From NCBI RefSeq assembly GCF_000969605.1, contig NZ_JZUE01000009.1, positions 62,001 through 126,000 of the forward strand: DNA of 64,000 bases, written 5' to 3'. The notes beneath the pieces were generated by a model. That model was not told where the DNA came from, searched no databases, and worked only from the letters and a program-made list of their open reading frames with translations. Position 1 is the first letter of the stretch. Each line of letters opens with the position of its first letter. The DNA comes from Aquincola tertiaricarbonis (lineage in GTDB: Bacteria; Pseudomonadota; Gammaproteobacteria; Burkholderiales; Burkholderiaceae_C). Below are positions 1-9,310 of the stretch, in pieces. Made by a program: the position numbers and the translations under genes.

Positions 1-1141
1 CGTTCAGCGCCAGGATGTTGGTCTGGAAGGCGATGCCGTCGATGGCGCCGATGATGTCGGCGATGCGCCGCGCGCTGTGGCTGATCGCCTCCATCGTGCG
101 CACCACGTCGCCCACCACCTCGCCGCCGCGGCCGGCCACCGCCGAGGCAGCGCTGGCGAGCTGGTTCACCTGCTGCGCGGTGTCGGCGTTGTGGCGCACC
201 GTGGCCTGGAGCTGTTCCATCGACGCCGCGGTCTGCTGCAGGCTGCTGGCCTGGCGCTCGGTGCGCTCGCTCAAGTCGGCATTGCCCGCCGCGATCTCGC
301 CGGCGGCCAGCCGCACCGAAGCCGAGGCCTGCTGCACCGCCGACAGCGAGGCCGACAGCCGCTGGCGCACCGCTTCCAGGTCGCGCATCAGCCGGCCCAC
401 CTCGTCGCTGCCCTGCGCCTGCAGCGGCACCGACATGTCGCCAGCCGCCATGGCCGCCACCTGGGCCGACAGCCGACGCATGCGCCTCAGCAGGCCGCGT
501 GCACTCAGCACCGCCAGCGTGCTGCCGGCCGCGATTGCCAGCAGCGTGCACACGCCGATGGCCGCGCGCGCCCGGGCGGCGCTGGCGGCCGCCTGTTCGG
601 CATCGGCATTGGCGGCGGCCAGCTTGGCCTGGCTGTCGGCGCGGGTCGCGGCCAGCAGGTCGTCGTAGGTCTTCTGGGCGGTGGACAGGAAAGTGGAGGC
701 GATCGCCGGGCCGGCCGACTTCATGTCCAGCGTGTCGCGCACCGCCTTGTCGTACTGGGCCACCGACGCGGCCAGTCGCTGCAGCGCGGCCTGCTCATCG
801 GCCGGCAGCGTCAGCGCCGCGCGGTCAGCCAGCCGTTTTTTCAGCGCGGCCAGCTCGGCCTGCAGCGCGGTGTCGATCTGGCCGACTTCCTGCGCGTTGT
901 AACCCATCGCCTCGTAGCCGAGCGAGCGGTTGATCAGGCCGTTCAGGTCGCGCAACTGCGACTCCACCCCGGCCATGAATCCGTAGCTGGCCAGCCGGTC
1001 GTTGACCAGCACATGCAGCGCCTGCTGCTGTTTGGTGAAGCCCCACAGCGCGCCGCCGGCCGACAGCAGCATCAGCAGCAGGCAGGCCGCCGGCGCCAGC
1101 GCCAGCTTGGCCAGCAGCGACAGGTGGTCCAACCGCCTCAT
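1..1141 (-). CDS. Methyl-accepting chemotaxis protein, partial (C-terminus cut by window edge)
   Basis: Inner-membrane chemoreceptor that would pass a periplasmic signal to the CheA/CheW array. About 380 N-terminal residues are present. TM1 lies at residues 11-33, followed by a helical periplasmic segment of about 155 residues (34-190), TM2 at about 192-212, a HAMP domain (about 213-265) and the start of the coiled-coil signalling domain. The window ends at the conserved hairpin tip, where [10 protein letters not shown] is readable, so the second half of the signalling helix and any CheR/CheB tail are outside. The start is the ATG that overlaps the upstream Cache gene's TGA (ATGA), so the two are translationally coupled. 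That coupling suggests the secreted Cache protein and this receptor work together; this is inference. The family call is firm; the ligand is unknown. Confidence 0.93.
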   Translation of the reverse strand, partial: MRRLDHLSLLAKLALAPAACLLLMLLSAGGALWGFTKQQQALHVLVNDRLASYGFMAGVESQLRDLNGLINRSLGYEAMGYNAQEVGQIDTALQAELAALKKRLADRAALTLPADEQAALQRLAASVAQYDKAVRDTLDMKSAGPAIASTFLSTAQKTYDDLLAATRADSQAKLAAANADAEQAAASAARARAAIGVCTLLAIAAGSTLAVLSARGLLRRMRRLSAQVAAMAAGDMSVPLQAQGSDEVGRLMRDLEAVRQRLSASLSAVQQASASVRLAAGEIAAGNADLSERTERQASSLQQTAASMEQLQATVRHNADTAQQVNQLASAASAVAGRGGEVVGDVVRTMEAISHSARRIADIIGAIDGIAFQTNILALN

Positions 1142-1590
1142 GGCTTGAACACGACCGAGCCGACGTACGCGTCCTGACCCGGCACGCGCTTGACCAGCAT
1201 GGTCGCGTCGCCGATCTGGCGCGTGGCCGGGTTGCCCCAGCGCATCGCAATCTGGCCATCGCCGCCGGACTTGGTTGCCGCAATGGCTTCCTGCACGAAG
1301 TGCTTGCCCGCCGCATCCTTGGCTTCCAGCATGTTCTTGCCCGGAATCTTGTCGTTGGCCGAATGCGCCAGCATCGTGCCGTCGAAGCGCGCCATCACCA
1401 CGTACAGGCTGCCCTTGTTCCACTTGCCGCCAGCGTTGATCGACTTGACGGTGGCGTCCATGCCGGCGGACTTCACCTCGGCCACGGCGGCCTCGAGCAG
1501 GGCCTTGGCGTCGGCCTGCGTATCGGCATTCGCGCTCCACGCGCAAAGGCCGAGCGCCGCGGCGGCGGCGGTTTGCTTCCACTTCTTCAT
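1138..1590 (-). CDS. Small secreted single-Cache-domain protein
   Basis: A 150-residue protein with a cleavable signal peptide (about residues 1-22, KKW start and a cleavage region near SANA-DTQ). One small Cache-type sensor domain follows, recognisable from the order 'FDGTMLAHS ... G(K)[16 protein letters not shown] ... YVGSVVF'. Such domains bind small organic ligands. It has no membrane anchor after the signal peptide, so the mature protein should be free in the periplasm. The stop codon overlaps the start of the chemoreceptor at 1141 by 4 bases. A reasonable inference is a periplasmic ligand-binding partner for that receptor, but a stand-alone Cache protein with another target cannot be excluded. 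The ATG is preceded by a GGAGAT-type ribosome site just upstream on the minus strand. Confidence 0.85.
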   Translation of the reverse strand: MKKWKQTAAAAALGLCAWSANADTQADAKALLEAAVAEVKSAGMDATVKSINAGGKWNKGSLYVVMARFDGTMLAHSANDKIPGKNMLEAKDAAGKHFVQEAIAATKSGGDGQIAMRWGNPATRQIGDATMLVKRVPGQDAYVGSVVFKP

Positions 1591-1707
1591 GGGATCTCCG
1601 TCGATTTGAAAATAGTGACCGGCAGAACCAACCGACAGGGTGATTGATCTGCTCTGTTTTGATATCGGCGAAGCCGGCCGGTGCTGAAGGAGCGGCGGCC
1701 GGCTGCC

Positions 1708-1713
1708 TACAAT
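1708..1713 (+). promoter_or_regulatory. Candidate -10 box for the flavoprotein gene
   Basis: TACAAT (four of six bases conserved in the strongest positions) lies 33 bases before the ATG at 1746 in the 155-base divergent gap between the Cache gene and the flavoprotein. No convincing -35 element is present 16-18 bases upstream, so this is a weak call. Confidence 0.3.
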
Positions 1714-1745
1714 CGCGCGACGTTTTCAGCCGATTTACCACCGCC

Positions 1746-2987
1746 ATGACCGCCGCCCCCGCGTTGCTTCCCTCCTCCTGCGACGTCCTGGTGGTGGGTG
1801 CCGGCCCCGCCGGCAGCGCCTGCGCCCAGTGGCTGGCGCGCGAGGGCGTCGACGTGGTGCTGGTGGACCAGCACAACTTCCCGCGCGACAAGGTGTGCGG
1901 CGACGGCCTGATCCCCGATGCGCATGCCGCGCTCAAGCGCCTGGGCGTGTATGCCGAGGTGCAGGCCGCGGCGCAGCGCGTGAGCCATGTGGCCTGCATC
2001 GGCCCGCGCGGCGGGCGCATCGACGTGCCGGGCTCGCTGTCGGTGATGCCGCGACGCGAACTGGACGACATCCTCTGCCGCGCCGCGGTGAACGCCGGTG
2101 CCCGGCTGTTCACCCCGGTGCGCTTCGAGGCGCCGCTGCGCGAGGGTGGCCAGGTGGTGGGGGCCCGGCTGAAGCAGGGCGACACCGCGGTGGAGGTGCG
2201 CGCCCGCTGGCTGGTGCTGGCCACCGGCGCGGTGCCCAAGGCGCTGCTGGCCGCCGAGGTGTGCGAGCGCCAGCAGCCCAGCGGCGTGGCCTTGCGCGGC
2301 TATGTGAAGAACGACGCCATGGTCGGCCGCATCACCGCGATGGAGGTGGTGTGGCACCAGAAGCTGCGGCCGGGCTACGGCTGGATCTTTCCGTGCCGCG
2401 ATGGCGTGTTCAACATCGGCGTGGGCCTGGCCCACAGCCACAACAAGATGAAGGACGGCCGCCGCAGCATGCAGGACGTGAACCTGCGCGAGGTGTTCGC
2501 CGCCTTCACCGAGTGCTACGCCCCGGCCAAGGCCCTGATGGCCGGCGGTACGCTGCAGGGCGAGCTGAAGGGCGCGCCCCTGCGCTGTTCATTGGAGGGC
2601 GCCAGATACTCCGAGCCCGGGCTGCTGGTCACCGGCGAGGCCGCAGGCAGCACCTATGCCTTCACCGGCGAGGGCATCGGCAAGGCGATGGAAACCGGGC
2701 TGCTGGCCGCCGAGGCGCTGGTGGTCGGGCGCCGCCGCCAGCTGGACGACGGCGCGGTGCGGGCCGACTATGAATCCCGCCTGCGGGCGCTGAAGCCGCG
2801 CTTCGACCTCTACGAACGCGCCAACCGCGTCAACGAACATCCCTGGCTGGCCGACCTGCTGATCTGGCGCGCCAAGCGCAGCCCGGGCATCGTGCGCCGC
2901 ATGAGCGGCGTGCTCGACGAGACGCACAACCCCGGCAACCTCGTCACCCTGCGTGGGCTGACGAAGCTGTTCCTGCCGATCCGCTGA
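1746..2987 (+). CDS. Geranylgeranyl reductase family FAD-dependent oxidoreductase
   Basis: A 413-residue flavoprotein of the geranylgeranyl-reductase/halogenase-like branch of the p-hydroxybenzoate hydroxylase fold. The N-terminal Rossmann motif [12 protein letters not shown] (about residues 15-27) binds FAD. The family motif [11 protein letters not shown] follows near residue 45-55, then GYGWIFP mid-protein and a second FAD-contact segment [20 protein letters not shown]. In that segment the usual GDAAG aspartate is a glutamate. The family reduces isoprenoid double bonds or oxidises lipid-like substrates; the substrate here is unknown. I chose the ATG at 1746 over an in-frame start 102 bases upstream because the extra 34 residues precede the Rossmann core and resemble no signal or domain. 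The 3' end overlaps the convergent peptidase gene by 44 bases. Confidence 0.85.
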   Translation: MTAAPALLPSSCDVLVVGAGPAGSACAQWLAREGVDVVLVDQHNFPRDKVCGDGLIPDAHAALKRLGVYAEVQAAAQRVSHVACIGPRGGRIDVPGSLSVMPRRELDDILCRAAVNAGARLFTPVRFEAPLREGGQVVGARLKQGDTAVEVRARWLVLATGAVPKALLAAEVCERQQPSGVALRGYVKNDAMVGRITAMEVVWHQKLRPGYGWIFPCRDGVFNIGVGLAHSHNKMKDGRRSMQDVNLREVFAAFTECYAPAKALMAGGTLQGELKGAPLRCSLEGARYSEPGLLVTGEAAGSTYAFTGEGIGKAMETGLLAAEALVVGRRRQLDDGAVRADYESRLRALKPRFDLYERANRVNEHPWLADLLIWRAKRSPGIVRRMSGVLDETHNPGNLVTLRGLTKLFLPIR

Positions 2988-4293
2988 GCTGCTGCGCCTG
3001 CGGCGGCTGCTGCAGCGCCTGTTCCGGCGCGGTGTCCACCGCGGCCGGCGCTTCGTCCACCGCGGGCGCCGTGCTGGCCACCACCGGGTCCACCGTCACG
3101 GGCGTGGGCTCGGGCGTGGCATTGGTGGCCTCCCGCGTGGCGCTCACCAGGCGGTGCACGAAGTGCAGCTTGGCGATGGCCGGGCGCGACAGCACGAAGG
3201 GGTACTGGTCCTGCTGGCCCATGGCGCGCGCCAGCTCGTTCAGCGCCGCCGCCAGTTCCACCCAGGTGTTGATGAACTGCAGGAAGCGCTCGGCGTCGGG
3301 CGAATCGGCGATGTCCAGGTCGGCCAGGGTGAAGGGCTCGATCTCCAGCTCGATGTTCTCGCCGTTGATGCCCAGGCCGCGCGCGGTGAGCATGGTGTCC
3401 ACCATGTGCAGGTAGTGGGCCCAGGTCTCGGCCCAGTCCTCCCACGGATGCATGCTGGCGTAGGCACTGACGCACCGCTGCGGCCAGTCGGGGTCGGGGC
3501 CGTTCTGGTAGTGGCGGTTCAGCGCTTCCTGGTAGTCGGCCCGCTCGTCGCCGAAGCGCAGGCGGAAGGGCTCCAGCCATTCGGTGTCGCGCACCAGGCG
3601 GTCCCAGTAGTAGTGGCCCACCTCATGGCGGAAGTGGCCGAGCATCGTGCGGTAGGGCTCGTGCATCGACTGCCGCACCTGCTCGCGGCGGGCGTCGTCG
3701 GCCTCCTCGGCATTCAGCGTGATCAGGCCTTCGTCGTGGCCGGTCATCACCGGCGGCGAGCCGGCCGAGGAGCGCAGCAGGTCGAACATGAAGCCCTGCG
3801 GGTCTTCCGACACGCGGGACTTCACCGGCAGGCCCAGGCGCAGCAGCTGCGCCACCAGCCGGCGCTTGGCGATCTCGATGCGCCGCCACAGCGCCTGGTT
3901 CTCGGGATCGGACAGGTCGGGGATGGTGCGGTTGAGCCGGCAGGCGATGCACAGCGTGGCCGGCTCGTCGGCCGACAACAGCCAGTTGCAGCCCGCCACG
4001 GTGTCGAAGTTGGTGCAGCGCTTGTACTGCACGCCCGCCTGGCCGAAGCCTTCTGCCGCCTGCCACAGCGGCGCGGCGGCGTCGGTGGGCGCGGGCATCA
4101 GCGGCAGCAGCGGCAGCACCATCGCCCGTACCGGGTCGTAGCCCAGGGCGGTGCCGCAGGCCACGCACTGGCTGTTGCGGAAGAACACGGCGCGTCCGCA
4201 CTGGCAGCGGTAGCTGCTGGGGATGGGGGTTTCGGGCGTGTTGGCGGGCGCGACGCGCCAGCCGGCGGACAGGTCGTTGAGGAAGGACGGCAT
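2944..4293 (-). CDS. Zinc-ribbon zinc metallopeptidase (putative zinc-binding peptidase family, COG4307-like)
   Basis: A 449-residue soluble protein. Cysteines at about residues 30, 32, 43 and 46 form an N-terminal zinc ribbon, and further cysteines at about 93, 102, 115 and 118 look like a second zinc site. The catalytic gluzincin signature HEVGHYYW sits at about residues 223-230. This is the architecture of the conserved bacterial 'putative zinc-binding peptidase' family, whose substrates are not known to me. The last 80 residues are a low-complexity Ala/Pro/Val/Gln-rich tail that runs into the convergent flavoprotein gene, so the C-terminus may be partly dispensable. No signal peptide is visible, so a cytoplasmic location is likely. 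It is transcribed divergently from the amidotransferase gene. Confidence 0.8.
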   Translation of the reverse strand: MPSFLNDLSAGWRVAPANTPETPIPSSYRCQCGRAVFFRNSQCVACGTALGYDPVRAMVLPLLPLMPAPTDAAAPLWQAAEGFGQAGVQYKRCTNFDTVAGCNWLLSADEPATLCIACRLNRTIPDLSDPENQALWRRIEIAKRRLVAQLLRLGLPVKSRVSEDPQGFMFDLLRSSAGSPPVMTGHDEGLITLNAEEADDARREQVRQSMHEPYRTMLGHFRHEVGHYYWDRLVRDTEWLEPFRLRFGDERADYQEALNRHYQNGPDPDWPQRCVSAYASMHPWEDWAETWAHYLHMVDTMLTARGLGINGENIELEIEPFTLADLDIADSPDAERFLQFINTWVELAAALNELARAMGQQDQYPFVLSRPAIAKLHFVHRLVSATREATNATPEPTPVTVDPVVASTAPAVDEAPAAVDTAPEQALQQPPQAQQLSGSAGTASSAHAG

Positions 4294-4383
4294 GGTTTTT
4301 CTCCTTGCGCATCTTCGGCGGCGGTCGCGGCGCTGGCCAGTGGCGGCAGCCGCAAGCGGTCGTCAGGCTATGCTTACATGGAC

Positions 4384-5145
4384 ATGTGCCAACTGCTGGG
4401 CATGAACGCCCATTCCCCGACCGACGTGATGTTCAGCTTCACCGGTCTCGCCACCCGCGCCGACGAACACAAGGACGGCTTCGGCATTGCGTTCTTCGAG
4501 GATCGCGGCGTGCGCCTGTTCGTCGATCACCACAGCGCGCGGCAGTCGCCGGTGGCCGAGCTGGTGAAGAACTACTCCATCAAGAGCCGCAACGTCATCG
4601 CCCACATCCGCAAGGCGACGCAAGGCCGGGTGGCGCTGGAGAACACGCATCCCTTCATGCGCGAGCTGTGGGGTCGCTACTGGGTGTTCGCCCACAACGG
4701 CGACCTCAAGGGCTTCAACCCGCGCCTGCATGCCGCCTTCCGGCCGGTGGGCGACACCGACAGCGAGCGCGCCTTCTGCTGGCTGATGCAGGAGCTGGCC
4801 AAGGCGCACGCCAGCGTGCCCACCGTGGCCGAGCTGACGCACACGCTGCGCGAGCTGCTGCCGGTGCTGGCCGCGCATGGCACCTTCAATTGCCTGCTGA
4901 GCAACGGCCAGGCGCTGTGGGCGCACTGCAGCACCCACCTGCACTGGCTGCAGCGCCGCCCGCCCTTCGGCGCGGCCCGGCTGGCCGACGAGGACCTGAG
5001 CGTGGACTTCGCGCCCCTGACCGGCCCCGACGACCGGGTGACGCTCATCGCCACCCAGCCGCTCACGCGCGACGAGCCGTGGACCGCCTTCGCGCCCGGC
5101 GAGCTGCGCGTGTTCATGGGCGGCGAACCCTGCCAAGCCGGCTGA
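4384..5145 (+). CDS. Class II glutamine amidotransferase (YafJ-like, Ntn hydrolase)
   Basis: A 253-residue glutamine amidotransferase-like protein. I chose the second of two in-frame ATGs (4378 and 4384) because it puts cysteine at position 2 (MCQLLGMNA). Class II amidotransferases need the nucleophilic Cys exposed at the N-terminus after Met removal. Downstream family motifs are DGFGIAFFED, VIAHIRKATQG and the substrate-loop segment WVFAHNGDLKGF. There is no fused synthetase domain, so the ammonia acceptor is unknown. Its TGA overlaps the ATG of the VanZ-repeat protein (TGATG), implying translational coupling. Family assignment is firm, biological role is not. Confidence 0.88.
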   Translation: MCQLLGMNAHSPTDVMFSFTGLATRADEHKDGFGIAFFEDRGVRLFVDHHSARQSPVAELVKNYSIKSRNVIAHIRKATQGRVALENTHPFMRELWGRYWVFAHNGDLKGFNPRLHAAFRPVGDTDSERAFCWLMQELAKAHASVPTVAELTHTLRELLPVLAAHGTFNCLLSNGQALWAHCSTHLHWLQRRPPFGAARLADEDLSVDFAPLTGPDDRVTLIATQPLTRDEPWTAFAPGELRVFMGGEPCQAG

Positions 5146-7517
5146 TGACCGGGCAGGCGGTGGCTGTTCCCCACGCCGCTTCGTTGCGGCGGCTGGTGAC
5201 CACCGCGCTGCTGGCCTACCTGGCCTTCGTGATCTACGGCAGCCTGGTGCCGCTGCGCCTGCAGCCGCTGCCGCTGGACGAGGCGATGGCCCGCTTCGCC
5301 AGCACGCCGATGCTGAACCTGGGCCTGGCCTCGCGGGCCGACCTGGTGGCCAACCTGCTGCTCTTCGTGCCGTTGGCCTTCCTGCTGCGCGAGCGGCTGG
5401 TGGGCGCGCGGCGCGGCGCACTGGCGATGCTGGGCAGCCTGCTCATCTGGCTGGGCTGTGCCGCGCTGGCGGTGGGCATCGAGTTCACGCAGGTGTTCTT
5501 TCCGGCGCGCACCGTGTCGCTGAACGACATCACCGCCGAGGCGGCCGGCGCCGCCGGCGGCCTGATGGTGCATGCGCTGTACGGCACCCGGCTGCGCCAC
5601 TGGGCGCTGGGCTGGTGGCAAGCCGAGGGTGCGCGCCCGCTGGCCGGCCGCATCCTGCGCGGCTACCTGGTGCTGATGGTGCTGTTCGCGGTGATGCCGC
5701 TGGACCTCACCGTCAGCCCGGTGGAGCTGTATCACAAGTACCAGGAAGGGCGCATCGACCTGCTGCCCTTCACCGACCTGGCGGCCGACCCGGCACAGGC
5801 GCTGTACGACATGGCGGTGGACGTGCTGCTGTGGGCGCCGGTGGGCCTGCTGTGGCGCCTGGCGGGCCGCAGCACCGGCCAGGCCGTGCTGCGCGGCGTG
5901 ATGGTGGCGATGGTGCTGGAGCTGCTGCAGCTGTTCGTCTTCTCCCGCGTGACCAGCACCACCGACGTGATCACCGGCGGCCTGGGCTGCGGCCTGGGTG
6001 CGATGCTGGCCGGGCGGCCCGGCGCCGGGCCGCGCCGGGCCTGGCCGCTGTGGCTGCTGCTGTGGGTCGCGGGCGCGCTGGCGGTGTTCTGGTATCCGTT
6101 CGACTTCGGCCTGGCAGGCACCAGCCTGGCAGCGCGCTGGAACGAGGCGCTGCGCGTGCCCTTCGCCACCTACTACGCCGGCAGCGAGTTCCAGGCCCTG
6201 AACGAGCTGCTGCGCAAGTCGCTGGTGTTCCTGCCCGGCGGCCTGCTGTGGGCAGGCTGGGCCGCGCAGCAGGCCGGCGCCTCGCCGGCACGCCGGCAGG
6301 CCTGGCACCGCATCGGGGCGCTGCTGGCGGTGCTGCTGGCGCTGGTGGTGGAGGGCGGGCAGCTGGCGCTGCCGGGCAAGGTGGCCGACTTCACCGACGC
6401 GCTGCTGGAAGCGGCCGGCGCCTGGGTGGGCATCTTCCTCGGCGCGCGGCTGGGGGCCGCCGCCGCCGTGCTGCCGTCCGCGCGACCCGCCGCGGCGGTC
6501 TTTCCGCCCGCCACGCCGACTGCCAGCATGGCCGCACCGGCCGTGCCGGGCCGGGCGCCGGCCGGCCTGTGGCTGGACGCCGCCATCACCGTCGGCCTGG
6601 CGCTCCTGCTGTGGCGTGGCGCCCGGCTACCTGGCGTGCCCTACAACGTGGTGGAACTGCTGCCCGGGAGCATCGACGGCCTGTTCACCGCGCTGGGCGT
6701 GGCCGTGGCGCTGGCGCTGCTGCTGGCCGCGCCGCTGTGGCTGCATGACCGCCTGCTCGGCCTGCGCCGCCGCAGCGGCTGGCTGCTGGCCGCGGTGGTG
6801 GCCGGCGCCCTGCTGGCCGGGCTGCTGCTCGTCACCGTCACGCCCGAGGAAAGCCTGTGGGACGTGGTCGGCGCCCCGGTGCTGGGCTGGCCCGGCGAGC
6901 TGGAGGCCTGGGGTCGCTACGCCGCCCTGCATGCCGCCGCCACGCTGGCCGCGCTGGGCGCGGTGTGGGGCGTGCGCTGGCTGGGCACTGCGCAGTCGCA
7001 CGGCATGCTCACCCGCTGGCTGCTGCTCACGCTGGCCTGCGCGCTGCCGCTGCACGCGGTGGTGGTGCACTGGGCCGCCACCGACAACCTCACCGAGCTG
7101 ATGCGCGATGGCGGCGGCCCGCTGGCCAGCGGTCTGCTGTTCATCGGGCTGGCGGGCCTGTTCGCCGCGGCTTCCGCGGTGGCCGCCGTGCTGGCCGGGG
7201 CGCGCCGCCGTGGTCTGCTGCTGGGCCTGGCCGCCCTGGCCTGGCCGCTGGCCACGCTGGCACTGTGGCAGGGCACCGAGCCGATGCTGCTCAAGTACGG
7301 CCGGGCTTTTTCCGCCGCGCAGTTCCTGCTGTCCTCCGACCGCGAGCACTACGCCGGCGGCGCTGCGCTGCTCCAGCGCTGGGTGGCCGCCTGCGGCGCG
7401 CTGTTCCTGCTGACGGCGCTGCTGCAATGGCCGGGCTGGCGCCGCGTGGCGGCCTTGCGCGCACCTGCCGTGGCCTGGCCGGCGCGGCCCTCCACTCGCC
7501 GGGTGAGGACGGCCTGA
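5145..7517 (+). CDS. Large polytopic membrane protein with three tandem VanZ-like domains
   Basis: A 790-residue, very hydrophobic protein with many predicted transmembrane helices. The first 430 residues contain three consecutive VanZ-like units. Each ends with the same charged signature at fixed spacing, E-x2-Q-x5-[R/K]-x5-D: E113/Q116/R122/D128, E259/Q262/R268/D274 and E403/Q406/K412/D418. The repeat period is about 145 residues. A fourth hydrophobic region (about 515-770) lacks that signature. VanZ proteins are integral membrane proteins, some giving low-level teicoplanin resistance, but most have no known function. The start codon overlaps the amidotransferase stop (TGATG), linking the two genes. 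Function cannot be stated from sequence. Confidence 0.85.
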   Translation: MTGQAVAVPHAASLRRLVTTALLAYLAFVIYGSLVPLRLQPLPLDEAMARFASTPMLNLGLASRADLVANLLLFVPLAFLLRERLVGARRGALAMLGSLLIWLGCAALAVGIEFTQVFFPARTVSLNDITAEAAGAAGGLMVHALYGTRLRHWALGWWQAEGARPLAGRILRGYLVLMVLFAVMPLDLTVSPVELYHKYQEGRIDLLPFTDLAADPAQALYDMAVDVLLWAPVGLLWRLAGRSTGQAVLRGVMVAMVLELLQLFVFSRVTSTTDVITGGLGCGLGAMLAGRPGAGPRRAWPLWLLLWVAGALAVFWYPFDFGLAGTSLAARWNEALRVPFATYYAGSEFQALNELLRKSLVFLPGGLLWAGWAAQQAGASPARRQAWHRIGALLAVLLALVVEGGQLALPGKVADFTDALLEAAGAWVGIFLGARLGAAAAVLPSARPAAAVFPPATPTASMAAPAVPGRAPAGLWLDAAITVGLALLLWRGARLPGVPYNVVELLPGSIDGLFTALGVAVALALLLAAPLWLHDRLLGLRRRSGWLLAAVVAGALLAGLLLVTVTPEESLWDVVGAPVLGWPGELEAWGRYAALHAAATLAALGAVWGVRWLGTAQSHGMLTRWLLLTLACALPLHAVVVHWAATDNLTELMRDGGGPLASGLLFIGLAGLFAAASAVAAVLAGARRRGLLLGLAALAWPLATLALWQGTEPMLLKYGRAFSAAQFLLSSDREHYAGGAALLQRWVAACGALFLLTALLQWPGWRRVAALRAPAVAWPARPSTRRVRTA

Positions 7518-7569
7518 ACCCGGCACGCTCCACTGCAGCCATCGCGCTGCTTCCACGAAGTACACCACC

Positions 7570-9291
7570 ATGACCGATGACGTGGCAGGCCTGCCTGCAC
7601 TCCCCGAACCCGCCTTCGACCGCTTCTACCGGCACGATGCGCTCACCGACCTGCTGTGGGCCTATGCCGCCGCGCGGCCGAACCTGGTGCAGCTGCGCTC
7701 GATCGGCCGCAGCTACGAGGGCCGCGACATCTGGCTGGTGGTGCTGACGAACACCGCCACCGGCGACGACACCGACAAGCCGGCCTTCTGGATCGACGGC
7801 AACATCCACGCCGCCGAGCTGACCGCCAGCACCGCCTGCCTGTACTACCTGCACCAGCTGCTCGGCCGCCACGGCCACGACCGCGAGGTGACGCAGCTGC
7901 TGGACACCCGCTGCATCTACCTCTGCCCGCGCCTGAACCCCGACGGCGCCGAGCTGGCGCTGGCCGACCGGCCGCGGCACATCCGCTCCTCCGTGCGCCG
8001 CTACCCCTACGACGAGGAGCCGGTGGAGGGCCTGACGATGGAGGACGTGGACGGCGACGGCCGCATCCTCAGCATGCGCATCGCCGATCCAAACGGCCCG
8101 TGGAAGCGCCATCCCGACGAGCCGCGGCTGCTGGTGGCACGCGATCCCGGCGAGTTCGGCGGCGAGTACTTCCGTCTGCTGCCCGAAGGCACGCTGAAGA
8201 ACTACGACGGCCTGCTGGCCAGCCTGAACCGCGACCCGGAAGGCCTGGACCTCAACCGCAACTTCCCCAGCGGCTGGCGGCAGGAGTTCGAGCAGAGCGG
8301 CGCCGGCCCCTATCCCACCAGCGAGCCCGAGGTGCGCGCAATGGTGGACTTCATCGTCGCCCACCCGAACATCGGCGGCGGCATCAGCTACCACACGCAC
8401 AGCGGCGTGATCCTGCGGCCGCTGGGCAGCGGCAGCGACGACGACATGATTCCTGAGGACCTGTGGCTGTACCGCAAGCTCTCCGGCATCGGCGAGAAGC
8501 TCACCGGCTACCCCTGCGTCAGCATCCACCACGAGTTCAAGTACCACCCGAAGGAGCACATCAGCGGCACGCAGGACTGGCTGTACGAGCACCTGGGCGC
8601 GCTGTTCTGGACGGTGGAGCTGTGGGCGCCCAACCGGGAGGCCGGCATCACCGGCTACAAGTGGATCGACTGGTACCGCGAGCACCCGGCCGAGGACGAC
8701 CTCAAGCTGCTGAAGTGGAGCGACGAGCAGTGCGGGGGCCTGGCCTTCGTCGACTGGCAGCCGTTCCAGCATCCGCAGCTGGGCGCGGTGGAGATCGGCG
8801 GCTGGGACCGCATGAACTTCTGGCGCAACCCGCCGCCGCACCTGCGCGAGCGCGAGGTGGCCCGCTTCCCGGCCTGGATGACGCAGCTGGCGCTGAGCCT
8901 GCCCAAGCTGGAGATGCTGCGCACCGAAGTGCGTGCGCTGGGCCCCGACACATGGCGGATCCGCTTCGCCGTGACCAACGCCGGCTGGCTGCCCAGCTAC
9001 GTGAGCCGGCGCGCGCTGCAGCGCAAGACGGTGCGCGGCGTGGTGTTCGAGATCCACCTGCCCGAAGGCGCGGAGGTGTCGCTGGTCAGCGGCAAGCAGC
9101 GCTTCGAGGGTCCGCAGCTCGAGGGCCATGCGCCCAAGGTGTCGCAGCAGGCCTTCCTGCCCAACCGGGAGCTGACCGCCGACCGCGCCGTGGCCGAGTG
9201 GGTGGTGCGTGCGCCGGTGGGCACGCGGCTGGCGTTGACCGCACGTGCGGACCGTGCCGGCACGGTCCGCACCGAGGTGTCGCTGGACTGA
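7570..9291 (+). CDS. M14 family zinc carboxypeptidase
   Basis: A 573-residue metallocarboxypeptidase with the zinc site HxxE (H80, E83 in GNIHAAE), the third zinc ligand in ISYHTHSG (near residue 275), and the general-base glutamate in FWTVELW (near residue 350). DLNRNFP is the substrate-binding Asn-Arg segment. The C-terminal 120 residues form a separate, probably beta-rich domain common in longer bacterial M14 proteins. No signal peptide is obvious, so it may act in the cytoplasm on peptides. The ATG is preceded by a weak ribosome site. The last codons contain a 28-bp perfect palindrome, and the stop codon lies in a hairpin shared with convergent cysA. Confidence 0.9.
   Translation: MTDDVAGLPALPEPAFDRFYRHDALTDLLWAYAAARPNLVQLRSIGRSYEGRDIWLVVLTNTATGDDTDKPAFWIDGNIHAAELTASTACLYYLHQLLGRHGHDREVTQLLDTRCIYLCPRLNPDGAELALADRPRHIRSSVRRYPYDEEPVEGLTMEDVDGDGRILSMRIADPNGPWKRHPDEPRLLVARDPGEFGGEYFRLLPEGTLKNYDGLLASLNRDPEGLDLNRNFPSGWRQEFEQSGAGPYPTSEPEVRAMVDFIVAHPNIGGGISYHTHSGVILRPLGSGSDDDMIPEDLWLYRKLSGIGEKLTGYPCVSIHHEFKYHPKEHISGTQDWLYEHLGALFWTVELWAPNREAGITGYKWIDWYREHPAEDDLKLLKWSDEQCGGLAFVDWQPFQHPQLGAVEIGGWDRMNFWRNPPPHLREREVARFPAWMTQLALSLPKLEMLRTEVRALGPDTWRIRFAVTNAGWLPSYVSRRALQRKTVRGVVFEIHLPEGAEVSLVSGKQRFEGPQLEGHAPKVSQQAFLPNRELTADRAVAEWVVRAPVGTRLALTARADRAGTVRTEVSLD
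9245..9272. repeat. 28-bp perfect palindrome inside the M14 gene 3' end
   Basis: Each arm is GTGCGGACCGTGCC and its exact complement, with no loop. It lies in codons near the C-terminus of the peptidase, 17 bases before its stop. It could form a long hairpin in either transcript of the convergent pair, or a cruciform or operator in DNA. Confidence 0.85.
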
Positions 9292-9310
9292 GCGGCGTCC
9301 CTGCCGCTCA
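9289..9310. terminator. Bidirectional hairpin containing both convergent stop codons
   Basis: TGAGCGGC (9289-9296), loop GTCCCT, GCCGCTCA (9303-9310). The left arm begins with the M14 stop TGA and the right arm ends with the complement of the cysA stop TGA. There is no T-run, so it is probably a 3'-end stabiliser or a Rho-assisted terminator rather than a classical intrinsic one. Confidence 0.6.
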
